Shown in pieces: positions 35,438-45,800 of a stretch of DNA of 64,000 nt. Origin of the DNA: Thalassia testudinum (lineage: Eukaryota; Streptophyta; Magnoliopsida; Alismatales; Hydrocharitaceae); NCBI GenBank assembly GCA_037157565.1, contig JAZHRO010000024.1, positions 210,241,501 through 210,305,500 on the forward strand, in the 5' to 3' direction. Position numbers and translations under genes: made by a program. The notes below the pieces were generated by a model. It saw only the letters and a list, made by a program, of their open reading frames with translations, was not told the origin of the DNA and did no database searches. Numbering within the stretch: position 1 is the stretch's first letter; each line of letters begins with the position of its first letter.

Positions 35438-35562
35438 TTCTCCCCCTTTTTGATAACAACAAAATTATAATTATGAAATCGAAATAGTTATGCATAATAT
35501 CTCCCCCTTTTTGTTTCAGCAAAAAATAAAACATGATGCTATGTCTTTCATTTAACTCCCCC
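35438..35562 (-). promoter_or_regulatory. Multiple polypurine tracts of E
   Basis: On the minus strand AAAAAGGGGGAGAA abuts the LTR, with further AAGGGGGAG copies at about 35501 and 35555. Tandem PPTs upstream of the 3' LTR are a feature of Sireviruses and are also present in D. Confidence 0.7.
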
Positions 35563-36179
35563 TTAAGCATATACATAAAGCAACATAAATTTCAACAAGC
35601 AAATACAAAGAGGGAAAAGCATATCTAAGAGAAATAATATCCATGCATATAACAATGATATAAAAGAGTCTAGATAAGCAAATTAGAAAATAGTTCAGAG
35701 AATATTAAGTTTTACAAACCAATAGAAGCTAAGAAAAACTAAAGCTAGTCATCTAATGATTCCATGAAGGCATCCATCGTGCTCTGGAGGTCTGTATCCA
35801 ACTCAAGATCCAGCAAATCTAATCTCTCTGAGGAGGTAGGCTAACCAAGAGATAGGTGGCGCTGAGTTGACGATCTCGATGTCAGCTGCCTAGATGTCCT
35901 GTGAGGTGGTGTAACTTGCTGATCTACTGGTGCTGCTGTTGTGGTAGGAGGAGGAGGAGGAGGTGCTGCTAATGATGGAGGCATGGTAGTAGATCGACGA
36001 GGTCGAGGAGGTTGGTGAAGCTGCTATTGAATGTCATGAATAGACTCTCCAAGTCTATCCAAGAACTGGTTTTGAGTATTCAGGTAGTCTGATACCTGAT
36101 GCTCATGTCTCATCATCACCAAGTATGTCTCTCTCTACCGATGCATCATCAAAGAAATACCATTCATCACATCCTGGAT

Positions 36180-37324
36180 ACTAAGAAAATCCCTGCCTGA
36201 AAGAGGTCTGTCCGAAAGCTCAACTCGTGCACGTAGAAGGACGAGGAGGGTCGCACTGGAGGAGGATAAGTCATTGTAAAGTGCTCATAAGGTGGAAAAG
36301 GAGGAAGGACTACTGATGGTTCCTGCTACTACTGCTGCTCCTGGGCTGCATCCTCACCACGGCCTCCCTGAGCTTTCGTATAAGTGAGCTTATCAAAAAT
36401 GGAGACTCTAGTGATAAATTATTTATGATTAATATCCATGGGAACATTGAAATGGAGGAAGATGTGGGAAAGAAGTGTCCCAAACTAGAAGGATCTGGTG
36501 GGTTTCTTGCTAATTAAATACATAATCAAGTGGTTCTAGTTGAACCACTTGTTCTTAAGAAAGGCATAAAGAGTAATAAGCATAATGCCAAGGTAGTTTT
36601 CAAAAGACATAGATTTGGACATGAAATTCCATAAAAAGACACGATTAAGAAATCTGGGTAGACAACGAAAATAGGGGGACTTGGCTGGATGACCCAAGTC
36701 AAAATGAGAGGGAATGAACAGGGTCTCCCTAATGGTATCCGTCTGTGTCTATTGGTGGAGCTCAAGAAAGGTAGGACCAACAGATGGACAACTAAGAATC
36801 TCTGAAAGAACATCTACATTTACCAGAACCTCTATGCCATAGACATTCGAGGTCAACTCGATGTTGAAGCCCTCACCTATGTTCTTCAAATTGACATAGA
36901 ATAGGTGACAGGCCGTTGGGTCAACACCGGGTATGCAGCTATTCTTAGAACTCGCATAAAAGTTTTGCTAAAAAGGACTAAAATCTAGTGATATGCAATT
37001 TTTTTGCGGATTCCAGGAAATATAGACTCAGTAGGAAAAATCAACAGGTAAACCAACGTGTGGTGAAAATTTGGCGAATAGAGAAAAATAATTGTGAGTG
37101 GCCTCAGTGATGAAAAATTGGTCAAACGTATCATCATGATGAGCAGAAGAGGAGGCACAAGTGCATTTTGGAGCCCTTTCAGAGTATTTGAAAACATGTT
37201 GGTCAATCAAAAACTCAGATTGGTCGATCAAAAATAACCCAGACAGTGTTTTGGAAAAATCGACTTTCATTTTTGTCGCGTCTGACCACTTTTGGTTGAT
37301 AAAATTTCTTGGTTGATCAACCAA
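36180..37324 (-). pseudogene. Decayed accessory (env-position) ORF of E
   Basis: A long minus-strand reading frame with several TAG/TAA stops can be followed from about 37210 to 36200. Recognisable pieces are FYVNLKNIGEGFNIELTSNV, VDVLSEILSCPSVGP, LGIMLITLYAFLKN and FGTLLSHIFLHFNVPMDI, then a Gln/Pro-rich tail. The pattern (a YVNL segment, a SEIL-P segment, an LSHIF-HF-VP segment) resembles the plant-transposon-protein domain found as an extra ORF in several plant LTR retrotransposons. It lies between the missing pol and the 3' LTR, where Sirevirus env-like ORFs lie. The function is unknown, and the identity rests on pattern only. Confidence 0.45.
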
Positions 37325-37365
37325 GAAATTTTGTCAACCAAAAGTGGTCAGACGCGACAAAAATG
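37268..37365. repeat. 98-bp near-perfect palindrome without spacer
   Basis: The arms 37268-37316 and 37317-37365 are reverse complements over 49 bp with a single mismatch. The centre is GGTTGATCAACC. The left arm lies within the decayed E reading frame; the right arm ends at the edge of the recognisable element. It could fold as a long hairpin in DNA or RNA. Confidence 0.92.
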
Positions 37366-38280
37366 AGATGTAAACAAATGATTTTCTCACTTATACTACA
37401 AGATTTCACAAGCAGCTACATGATGAAGCACGAAAAACATTAACCATATCATAGCACATCTAATACTTAAGAAAAAAATCCAAAAGAGATGGATTTCAAC
37501 TAAGTTTAGAGTGTACCATGACCGATCAAAGATTGGTCTATCAAAGGGAGGTCGGTGAGGATGTAGAGGATGGCTAGTAAGAGGTGTGTACGGCCGGAGG
37601 TCGAGGTCGCACGGAGGTGGCGCAAAGGAGGCATCGAGTGAGGTGTTGCAATGTATGGAGGATGCACGAAAGTGGCATGGCTTCTTTGCGTGAGAGACAA
37701 CGATGCCCGGAGGCAGTGTGAAGGTTGGTCGATCACCATCATCGGAGGAGGAGAGGTAGGATCAGATGGGTATTTTTGTTTGGTGGTGGAGAGAATGTAG
37801 GGACCAAATGATGGGGTATAGGAGGTAAAAAAATAGGTTTGATGGTAAAAACGTGTGTTTTTTATAGAAAATATTTTAGCAAAACAAGTAAAAACATTTT
37901 AGGAAGCTAATCACGATTATCAAGATAGGTTAGGTAGATTAGGAGCGAAAATCAAGGTAAAAAGATCACAATCTCGAAAAGTGAAACCTCCCAGTTTTGG
38001 TCGATCAAGCAAACTATGTGTGTCCTAAGCCTTGATTAAACTTACCTAAACAAGCAAACCCTAAGAATCAAGCTCTAAATCTCACTTGAAACCTACAAGT
38101 AGGACCTAATAATCAAGGAAAAATCAAGTGAAGTTGACCCACCTTGTGGGGTCAACCAATCTTCAAATTAGGTCACCACTCACAAAAAAAAAAAATCTTA
38201 AAGTTCAAGTGAAATCCTAAGCACCCACCCTCTAAACTTAAAATTGGTAAACTTAAGAGTTCAAGTTATCCATTCTGGTC
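37366..38280. other. Unclassified sequence between E and B
   Basis: It contains scattered GGTCGATCA sites, as in E, and GC-richer sequence at 37570-37760 without a convincing gene. It may be the displaced 5' part of E or the remains of B's missing 5' LTR; I cannot decide. Confidence 0.35.
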
Positions 38281-38601
38281 TACCTGGACCCTCAGTGTCA
38301 AGGAAGGTCGGGTGGGGGAAACCCTGTAACCCGTGGGGATGCTCTACCATGTAGGGGTCTTTGCGGGACTCTCCCTTCCTGGCTGCCCAGGTAATTCTCA
38401 GGTGGACGACTTTCTAATCTAGAGGTATCATCCGCCCCAAACCTTATAGTCATCCAAAAATCTTTGAGTGTCGTGAATGGGTCCACCACACCTTCTATCC
38501 CTCGTCTTATCTATCGATGCATGTTTGGGAGGAGGTCCTTATGACCACCCTTAAGACCTCCATTAGTTATTCACTCTCGTTGAGGACAAGCCTCGACCTC
38601 C

Positions 38602-39531
38602 GTGTTCGTGCAACAACCCAACCATATTGACATATCCTCTGATTCTGAGCCTTCTTCCCCCTTATTAGCCATGGATCACCATGAAGAAGAAGAAGAGCCT
38701 AATCTCCAAAACCAGCTTCAGCACCTCAATGATCTCTTCAAAGCCTTTATGAATCCACCGTGGCATCCTATGATGAGAAATCACTACAATCCTACTGCAG
38801 TGGCGATCGAACCTCGAGTCCAAATCCCAGCTGGAGGTCCTGATAATGAACTCAAGCCCAACATGACTCATGCTATTCCTAAATTTCGTGGGCTTAATTC
38901 CGAAGATCCCTTCCAGCATATCAAGCAACTCAAGCATTTGGCCCAGACCTTTAGGTCAGAAGCTCAAAATCGGGGTATCTTGCTCATGAAGATGTTCTCC
39001 TTCTCTCTCATGGACAAGGCTACTCACTGGTACCAAACTCTAACTCGTCCAATCAACACATGGGCTGAACTGCAATCTGAGTTTCTGAAAAAGTTCTTCC
39101 CTATTGGTCGGACAAATGCTTTGCAGCACCAGATACACATTTCATGTAGTAGGCAGGAGAACCACTTCATGAGGTATGGGATCGCCTTCTGGATCTCATG
39201 CGAAAGTGCCCCCACCATGGAGTTCCTAAATGGGAACAAATCTAATCTTTTTACCAGGGACTCCATGAGGATATTCGATTATTCGTCAATGCAACCTATG
39301 GAGGAAACATCATGGGTCAACACGAAGGCACCATGTGGGAGATTCTTGAGAACATGTGTCAGAACTCCATCAATAATGAATCCATGGGCATGTTCGATCG
39401 GACGAATGTCGTGCATTAACGAATCCGCGGGGAGCACACGAGACGCAGGGCTTGTCCTCTTCCGTCGACTTGGAGTTAATGACCAGTCGCCTGGACAAGG
39501 TCTCAATCATTAAGAAAAAGGTGGATGAGCT
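38602..39531 (+). pseudogene. B gag, N-terminal part (frameshifted)
   Basis: The first frame has an acidic start and then the gag core: NMTHAIPKFRGLNSEDPFQH, LMDKATHWYQTL and FLKKFFP. Near 39145-39155 the reading frame shifts; the expected gag continues in another frame (LMRKCPHHGVPKWEQI, then a stop, then FYQGL) until about 39420. This is the capsid region of Athila/Tat Gag. The last bases before element D still read in gag frame and continue on its other side after 45058. Confidence 0.8.
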
Positions 39532-40185
39532 TGTAGGTCCCTACTAGGAGGGGGTGACGTAATAATTGCGGAAATAAATATAAACAATATCACAAAATAG
39601 GCAATCACAACATGTACACAAGTAATTTTTAGGTGGAAACCCAAACCGGGTAAAAACCACCACCTAACCCTCTCGAGTTAGGATTTTCCGATCAACCTAG
39701 TTGATCAAATCCACTAACCGAATCACTTTGAACGAGGGTGATTCAACCTCAATACAACCACGCTACAAGTACGAGGGTAGCGTTCCTCAACCCCTTCTCT
39801 CCACGAGAAGGATTTTGTCCCACGAAGGAGACGGGAATTCGCAAAGCGAATACCCAACCAAAATACAAAGATAAAATAAAACAACAGTCCTATAGAGCCA
39901 ACAAAATTAAACCTAGCTTCTATAGGAAATAGGAAACTCCCCTTTGCAAGGAGTGCGTCGATGATGACGCGGTGCGTGTGCCACGCGACGGCGCTACGTC
40001 GCTCTCGTTATCAACAGCGGGAGAGCGGGCGCGCGAAGGCTTAATGCTCTCAAGAGAATGAAACTAGAGCTTGGAGAGCAAGGGCCTCAATTGGACACAA
40101 AAGAGTGGAACTAAGTTGCTTAGGTGTGTCTCTTGTTTCTCTTAGTGTGTATATTGTGTGTCTTTTGTTTACAAAGGTTCCCCTC

Positions 40186-40193
40186 TATTTATA
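40186..40193 (-). promoter_or_regulatory. TATA box of D (3' LTR copy)
   Basis: TATAAATA on the minus strand, set in the inverted repeat CCTCTATTTATAGAGG. The transcriptionally relevant copy in the 5' LTR is at 43995-44002. E has the same box in the same context. Confidence 0.65.
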
Positions 40194-40302
40194 GAGGCCT
40201 TAGGAAGGCTTTGGAAGGCTTGGAAAAGCTTCCATAGCCGTTGGGTGTAAAGCCCAAGAGAATCAGGCCGAAATCAGGACAATGATTACACTTCACAGGG
40301 TT

Positions 40303-40837
40303 ATCAGACGTCTAATTATGGCATCAGACGTCTGGAAGGCCACTTTAAGACGTCTGATTTCAAGGTCAGACGTCTGATTCTGTGCGGGTTTCTCCCTGAC
40401 TTGAATCAGATCTAAACAGGGTTCTTGTGCAAGTCGATCAGATGACAAACAGGACGTCTGGCACTATTCCTGGACGTCTGGAAACCAACTTTTACTACGC
40501 AATGGATTTGCAACGGCTAGAAAATCTCTGAGAAGAGATTTTCGGGTCAGTCGAGGCAAAACGGTCAATTATCAGACGTCTGTAAAGTCCTATGGACGTC
40601 TGATAAGGCTCTAACGGTCATAATCTTGAGTGTCTTCTAAGCCAGCCAACGGTCCACTAACTGGACGTCTGGCCAAGTCACCAGACGTCTCCTAAGACGT
40701 CTGGTATAAGGTCTGGACGTCTGAATTCATCAGACAGAACTAACTATGTCCAGCCTAACAGTTATCAGACGTCTGAAACAACAGTCAGACGTCTTAAAAT
40801 CCTTTATCAGACGTCTGATTAGTGAATTAGACGTCTG
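40303..40837 (-). promoter_or_regulatory. Cluster of AGACGTCT palindromes in U3 of D
   Basis: I count 16 GACGTC sites in 535 bp, mostly as TCAGACGTCTGA- or CTGGACGTCTGG-like units. In transcription sense they lie about 110-645 bp upstream of the TATA box. The cluster is repeated at 44112-44646 in the 5' LTR, where one site has decayed (GGACGTCTAG). The same palindrome fills the U3 of element C. Confidence 0.9.
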
Positions 40838-41244
40838 TAAAGTCAGTTTTAACCCTATATTGGTTTTCTAAGTGTTCTACAGAAAACCTACGTATCCTAG
40901 GGTTGTGCAGGTGTTCCTAGGACTACTGTTAGGGTTCTTTGAGGCTCTTTAACATAATGTCTAAGGAAAATGAAGAGCAAGAGAATAAATACAAGAGATA
41001 CATGAAAGGATAAAAAAGAATCTATCATATTCTTCTTGTCTTCCATCTCCAATCTTTCGCTCCACGCGAACCTCCTGTGTTTTCCGTCAAGCTCCTCCAA
41101 TCCGTCCTGGATGCGAGCTTGAACTCCGTCTAAACACGTCCTCATTTGCAATTGACCTGAAATCTAGGACTCAAATTGCAAATGTTAAATAACACGTGTT
41201 TTGTTATCATCAAAACAAATGATCGTGGTGCTCTAGCACCAACA

Positions 41245-41520
41245 ATCTCCCCCTTTTTGATGATGACAAAACCGTAAATAATAATGCATAAAATTCTCCC
41301 CCTTTTTGACATTATCAAAAAGGTTTGATTGATTTTATATTTCCTATTACTCCCCCTTAAAACATGCTCTTCTATTTATTTTTAACAAAGGTAATGTCCT
41401 CCCCCTTTTTATGACAACAAGATAGCTATTATTTTTCTCCCCCTTACTAAAGGAAATTTAGCTAACTTGTATCTCCCCCTTAAAAATTGACAATAAGCTC
41501 ATCATTTTTAACTCCCCCTA
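41245..41520 (-). promoter_or_regulatory. Seven tandem polypurine tracts of D
   Basis: On the minus strand AAAAAGGGGGAGAT abuts the 3' LTR. Six further GGGGGAG runs follow at about 41296, 41350, 41399, 41437, 41471 and 41511, some with copied flanks (TGATAATGTCAAAAAGGGGG versus TCATCATCAAAAAGGGGG). Multiple PPTs are typical of Sireviruses. Confidence 0.85.
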
Positions 41521-41566
41521 TCTAAATGATTATGATAAAAAGATAGGGTAAAGGGTTTTACCTCAC

Positions 41567-43285
41567 CTACCATGGCCAATAAAATGGGCCAAATGGTGGT
41601 GGTGGATGCCACATCGGATGGGGCTCCCATCCGTAGCTTGGAGGCCCGGGCATCGGCGCCGGTCTCCAATCTGGTGGTCGACGTGCGGCGGGTCCGTCGT
41701 TTGTTCGCCGTCTCGTCGGTCTTCTTCTTCTCCTCCTTGGTCTACTCATTGGTTCTCCCAACTTAAGTTGACCAGCCTTGAGCTTGTAGGTCCAGTCCTT
41801 TATGTTGTAGTCATCACTGAACCCTACAAAACAAGATTCTAATTTTTTCTTTGGTATCCAAGTGGGCTTGGATCCGGATTTGTTAGCGGGTCTCCTTGAT
41901 GGAGATCCTTTCTCAACCTTAGGGCTATAAAAATCATCTACTTTGTTGATTAGTTTGTTAGAGCTTTCCCTAAGACATGCAATTTCTCTTTCTATAGTAT
42001 TCATCTTAGTCTTTAAATCAGAAATTTCTATTTTTAGACTATCATTTTCCTCAATCAATTTATTATTTTCATTGATGAGGTCTTGATTTTCTAATAATAG
42101 GTTATTATCCTTAGGACTAGTTTCTATGTCCTTGAGTTGTTTTTCTAACCTATCATTTTCATTTCTAAGAAAACTAAGGTTCTTTTTAATGCCTTTATTT
42201 TCTACCCTAAGTGATTTACTAATCTCAAAAAGTTCATTAAATGCTTCTTGAAGATCGAGATTTACTTCGTTGTCTGAGTCGCTTTCGCTTTCGCTGTCGC
42301 TTCCTCTGGCCATGAAACCGAAGCAAGCGGTTTCTTCTTCTATGGTCTTTTCTTCTTCTTCTTCCTCCGAGCTAGAATCGTCCCAAGTGGCTTGGAACGC
42401 CTTCTTCTTAGATTTCTTCTCCTTTTCCTTCTTCTTCTCCTTTTTGAGAAGAGGGCATTCTGGTCGCAGATGCCCTTTCCCGTTGCAGTGGTAGCAACGT
42501 CTCGGGCTTTCCTTCTTCTCCTTTTTCTCTTTCTTTAATTTCCTACAAAACTTGGAAAAATTTTTAAGTAAAATTCTAAAGTCTTCATCGTCGGAACTTA
42601 CCTCGCTATCCGACGTGGCTCTAAAGGCGAGAGTCTTCTTTAGTTTAGGCTCCGGTGTATCCTTCTTCTTCTGCTTCAACTTAGTCTCGTAGGCCATCAG
42701 ATTGCCTAGGAGATCTTCCATGTTGAGCTCCTCCATTTCGTTCGCCTCTTCGATGGCGGTGACTTTCTGTTCCCATTCCGGTCCAAGGGAACGAAGAAGC
42801 TTCCCTTGAAGCTCCCCGTTGATGAAAGTCTTCCCTAAAGCTTTCAAGTTATTTACTATGAGAGTGAACCTAGTGTTCATCTCACTTAAAGTTTCGTTAG
42901 ATTTCATAGAAAAAGCCTCAAATTCTTGTGAAAGTAAATTGAGTTTAGAAGTTTTTACCTTAGAGGTACCTTCATGAGTTACCTCGAGTGTGTGCCAGAT
43001 CTCGTATGCGGTGGCGCATTGCGAGATTCTGTTGAACTCCTCCGGGCTGAGCGCGCAATACAACGCGTTCATTGTTTTCGCGTTGAGAGAGAGCTCCCGG
43101 ATCTGCTGCTGCGAGTATCCTCCGGCGGGTTTCTCTGGGATGTCGAAGGGGGTCTCGCACCTGGCCCAGACTGTGAAGTCGGTGGCTTGAAGCCACGTCT
43201 TCATCCGCAACTTCCAGTAGGTGTAGTTGTTCCCATCAAAGTAGGGCGGACGGGTTGTGGACTGCCCCTCGGAAATCCTGCTCAT
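41567..43285 (-). CDS. Sirevirus-like Gag, intact, with novel basic and Pro/Trp-rich tail (572 aa)
   Basis: The start ATG at 43285 gives MSRISEGQSTTRPPYFDGNN, the usual N-terminus of plant Copia Gag. Residues 1-215 are the capsid domain (YWKLRMKTWL; YEIWHTLEVTHEG; LLRSLGPEWEQKV). A Lys/Glu-rich linker holds one CCHC knuckle, CYHCNGKGHLRPEC, at about 258-271. A long coiled coil (about 355-460) follows, then KPTWIPKKKL, a relic of the gag-pol junction. The last about 60 residues are unusual: an arginine run (RPRRRRRRPTRRR), then a Pro/Trp-rich end (MWHPPPPFGPFYWPW). No enzyme follows. Gag would form the particle and bind RNA; the tail could act in nuclear import or RNA binding, which is inference. 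The intact frame suggests recent use. Confidence 0.92.
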   Translation of the reverse strand: MSRISEGQSTTRPPYFDGNNYTYWKLRMKTWLQATDFTVWARCETPFDIPEKPAGGYSQQQIRELSLNAKTMNALYCALSPEEFNRISQCATAYEIWHTLEVTHEGTSKVKTSKLNLLSQEFEAFSMKSNETLSEMNTRFTLIVNNLKALGKTFINGELQGKLLRSLGPEWEQKVTAIEEANEMEELNMEDLLGNLMAYETKLKQKKKDTPEPKLKKTLAFRATSDSEVSSDDEDFRILLKNFSKFCRKLKKEKKEKKESPRRCYHCNGKGHLRPECPLLKKEKKKEKEKKSKKKAFQATWDDSSSEEEEEEKTIEEETACFGFMARGSDSESESDSDNEVNLDLQEAFNELFEISKSLRVENKGIKKNLSFLRNENDRLEKQLKDIETSPKDNNLLLENQDLINENNKLIEENDSLKIEISDLKTKMNTIEREIACLRESSNKLINKVDDFYSPKVEKGSPSRRPANKSGSKPTWIPKKKLESCFVGFSDDYNIKDWTYKLKAGQLKLGEPMSRPRRRRRRPTRRRTNDGPAARRPPDWRPAPMPGPPSYGWEPHPMWHPPPPFGPFYWPW

Positions 43286-43323
43286 GTGATCTTTCCGCAG
43301 ATGTTACTCCTGTCGGCGGAAAA

Positions 43324-43338
43324 CCTGCTCTGATACCA
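43324..43338 (-). promoter_or_regulatory. PBS of D, complementary to initiator tRNA-Met
   Basis: The minus strand reads TGGTATCAGAGCAGG, starting 2 nt after the LTR end. It matches the complement of the initiator tRNA-Met 3' end except for one missing C. Confidence 0.92.
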
Positions 43339-43340
43339 AA

Positions 43341-45053
43341 TGTAGGTCCCTACTAGGAGGGGGTGACGTAATAATTGCGGAAATAAATATAAACAATATC
43401 ACAAAATAGGCAATCACAACATGTACACAAGTAATTTTTAGGTGGAAACCCAAACCGGGTAAAAACCACCACCTAACCCTCTCGAGTTAGGATTTTCCGA
43501 TCAACCTAGTTGATCAAATCCACTAACCGAATCACTTTGAACGAGGGTGATTCAACCTCAATACAACCACGCTACAAGTACGAGGGTAGCGTTCCTCAAC
43601 CCCTTCTCTCCACGAGAAGGATTTTGTCCCACGAAGGAGACGGGAATTCGCAAAGCGAATACCCAACCAAAATACAAAGATAAAATAAAACAACAGTCCT
43701 ATAGAGCCAACAAAATTAAACCTAGCTTCTATAGGAAATAGGAAACTCCCCTTTGCAAGGAGTGCGTCGATGATGACGCGGTGCGTGTGCCACGCGACGG
43801 CGCTACGTCGCTCTCGTTATCAACAGCGGGAGAGCGGGCGCGCGAAGGCTTAATGCTCTCAAGAGAATGAAACTAGAGCTTGGAGAGCAAGGGCCTCAAT
43901 TGGACACAAAAGAGTGGAACTAAGTTGCTTAGGTGTGTCTCTTGTTTCTCTTAGTGTGTATATTGTGTGTCTTTTGTTTACAAAGGTTCCCCTCTATTTA
44001 TAGAGGCCTTAGGAAGGCTTTGGAAGGCTTGGAAAAGCTTCCATAGCCGTTGGGTGTAAAGCCCAAGAGAATCAGGCCGAAATCAGGACAATGATTACAC
44101 TTCACAGGGTTATCAGACGTCTAATTATGGCATCAGACGTCTGGAAGGCCACTTTAAGACGTCTGATTTCAAGGTCAGACGTCTGATTCTGTGCGGGTTT
44201 CTCCCTGACTTGAATCAGATCTAAACAGGGTTCTTGTGCAAGTCGATCAGACGACAAACAGGACGTCTAGCACTATTCCTGGACGTCTGGAAACCAACTC
44301 TTACTACGCAATGGATTTGCAACGGCTAGAAAATCTCTGAGAAGAGATTTTCGGGTCAGTCGAGGCAAAACGGTCAATTATCAGACGTCTGTAAAGTCCT
44401 ATGGACGTCTGATAAGGCTCTAACGGTCATAATCTTGAGTGTCTTCTAAGCCAGCCAACGGTCCACTAACTGGACGTCTGGCCAAGTCACCAGACGTCTC
44501 CTAAGACGTCTGGTATAAGGTCTGGACGTCTGAATTCATCAGACAGAACTAACTATGTCCAGCCTAACAGTTATCAGACGTCTGAAACAACAGTCAGACG
44601 TCTTAAAATCCTTTATCAGACGTCTGATTAGTGAATTAGACGTCTGTAAAGTCAGTTTTAACCCTATATTGGTTTTCTAAGTGTTCTACAGAAAACCTAC
44701 GTATCCTAGGGTTGTGCAGGTGTTCCTAGGACTACTGTTAGGGTTCTTTGAGGCTCTTTAACATAATGTCTAAGGAAAATGAAGAGCAAGAGAATAAATA
44801 CAAGAGATACATGAAAGGATAAAAAAGAATCTATCATATTCTTCTTGTCTTCCATCTCCAATCTTTCGCTCCACGCGAACCTCCTGTGTTTTCCGTCAAG
44901 CTCCTCCAATCCGTCCTGGATGCGAGCTTGAACTCCGTCTAAACACGTCCTCATTTGCAATTGACCTGAAATCTAGGACTCAAATTGCAAATGTTAAATA
45001 ACACGTGTTTTGTTATCATCAAAACAAATGATCGTGGTGCTCTAGCACCAACA
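43341..45053 (-). repeat. 5' LTR of D (1713 bp)
   Basis: This LTR drives transcription leftward. U3 with the palindrome cluster is at 44112-44646, the TATA box at 43995-44002, and the U5 next to the PBS holds two hairpins (CCTAAC...GTTAGG at 43472-43491 and GATCAAC-CTA-GTTGATC at 43499-43515). It is followed on the right by the TSD GAGCT. Confidence 0.95.
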
Positions 45054-45800
45054 GAGCTGACTTGACATCTGCAACGAGCCACCTCTGCGCAAAGCCCGTT
45101 CGCACAACCACCCACAGGGAGGGAGGCTGTGCATAACATCTACCACCGATCTCAAGGGATGGATCCATATCCACCCCCATCTGATCTAGGGTTCGAAGGA
45201 AACTCCAGATCTGTCGACTCTAGTTGGGGGAAACCTGAACCCTCATCTTCTGATTTCTCCGAGGTTCCTCAAACCTACGAGGACCTCAATGCCATCCAGA
45301 ACGATCCTTTCTCAAACACTTATAACCCTGGATGGCGTAATCATCCTAACTTCACATGGTCAGGGAACAATCAAAATCAAAGACCTCAATATCAGCCCCG
45401 ACCACAACTTTCTCATCCATATCAGCCGCCTCAGCCTAGGCCCAACCCGACTTACCAATCCGGGCCAACTCGGGAAGATCAAATGACCCTGATCCTTGAG
45501 ACACTGGCTGACATTTAGAAAATGAATGCGGCTATGCAAAACCAGCACAAAGATGAGATAACAGAGGTTCGTAATCAACTCACCCAAATGGCAAATCTCC
45601 ACCAACCTGGTGCACTCCCTTCGCAACCTCTGCCTAATCCAAACAACGTGTCGAACCAGAGGTGCATTATGAACTTGACTCAGGGCCAGGCTCACTATGT
45701 CTGTCAGGCCCCTTCTACTATATCACCCGACGGGATGGAGGCTTCAACATTATACATGGGTTATCAGCAGCAACCACCTCTTTTGCCTACCCTAACCTAG
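45054..45800 (+). pseudogene. B gag, C-terminal part
   Basis: This continues the gag interrupted by D. The frame from 45129 includes EVPQTYEDLNAIQNDPFSNT and then YNPGWRNHPNFTWSGNNQNQ, a signature of Athila/Tat Gag, and a Pro/Gln-rich linker. A TAG (45516-45518) interrupts it, after which MNAAMQNQHKDEITEVRNQL continues in phase. No classical zinc knuckle is visible. Confidence 0.8.

Larger units (their letters stand above)
34501..37365 (-). mobile_element. E: decayed Sirevirus-like Copia element, 3' half
   Basis: Read on the minus strand: a decayed accessory ORF, a run of polypurine tracts, and a 937-bp LTR. The LTR shares structure and partial sequence with that of D, including its start (TGTA...GAGGGG(A/G)GGGTGA on the plus strand), the AAACCCAAAC block and the hairpins next to it. 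No gag, protease, integrase or RT was found, and no second LTR. The base pairs before 34501 are CATAA, with no matching copy found on the right, so the 5' half was probably deleted. Confidence 0.65.
39532..41244 (-). repeat. 3' LTR of D (1713 bp)
   Basis: On the minus strand it starts TGTTGGTGCTAGAGC and ends GGGACCTACA. It has the same length as the other LTR at a constant offset of 3809 bp. Differences noticed lie near 40442, 40458 and 40491. Confidence 0.95.
39532..45053 (-). mobile_element. D: complete gag-only Sirevirus-like Copia element
   Basis: 5522 bp with TSD GAGCT at 39527-39531 and 45054-45058, inserted in gag of B. On the minus strand: a 1713-bp 5' LTR (45053-43341), a PBS for tRNA-iMet, one intact gag frame, seven polypurine tracts and a 1713-bp 3' LTR (41244-39532). 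No protease, integrase, RT or RNase H is present; only 281 bp separate the gag stop from the main PPT. Comparing the LTRs by eye I found three differences, all transitions, so insertion is recent. Enzymes must have come from another element. Confidence 0.95.

Noticed and set aside
40310..40830. Regularly recurring CAGACGTCTG might be read as a CRISPR-like array.
   Set aside because: Repeats are 8-12 bp palindromes with irregular spacing inside retrotransposon LTRs of a plant genome; no cas genes.
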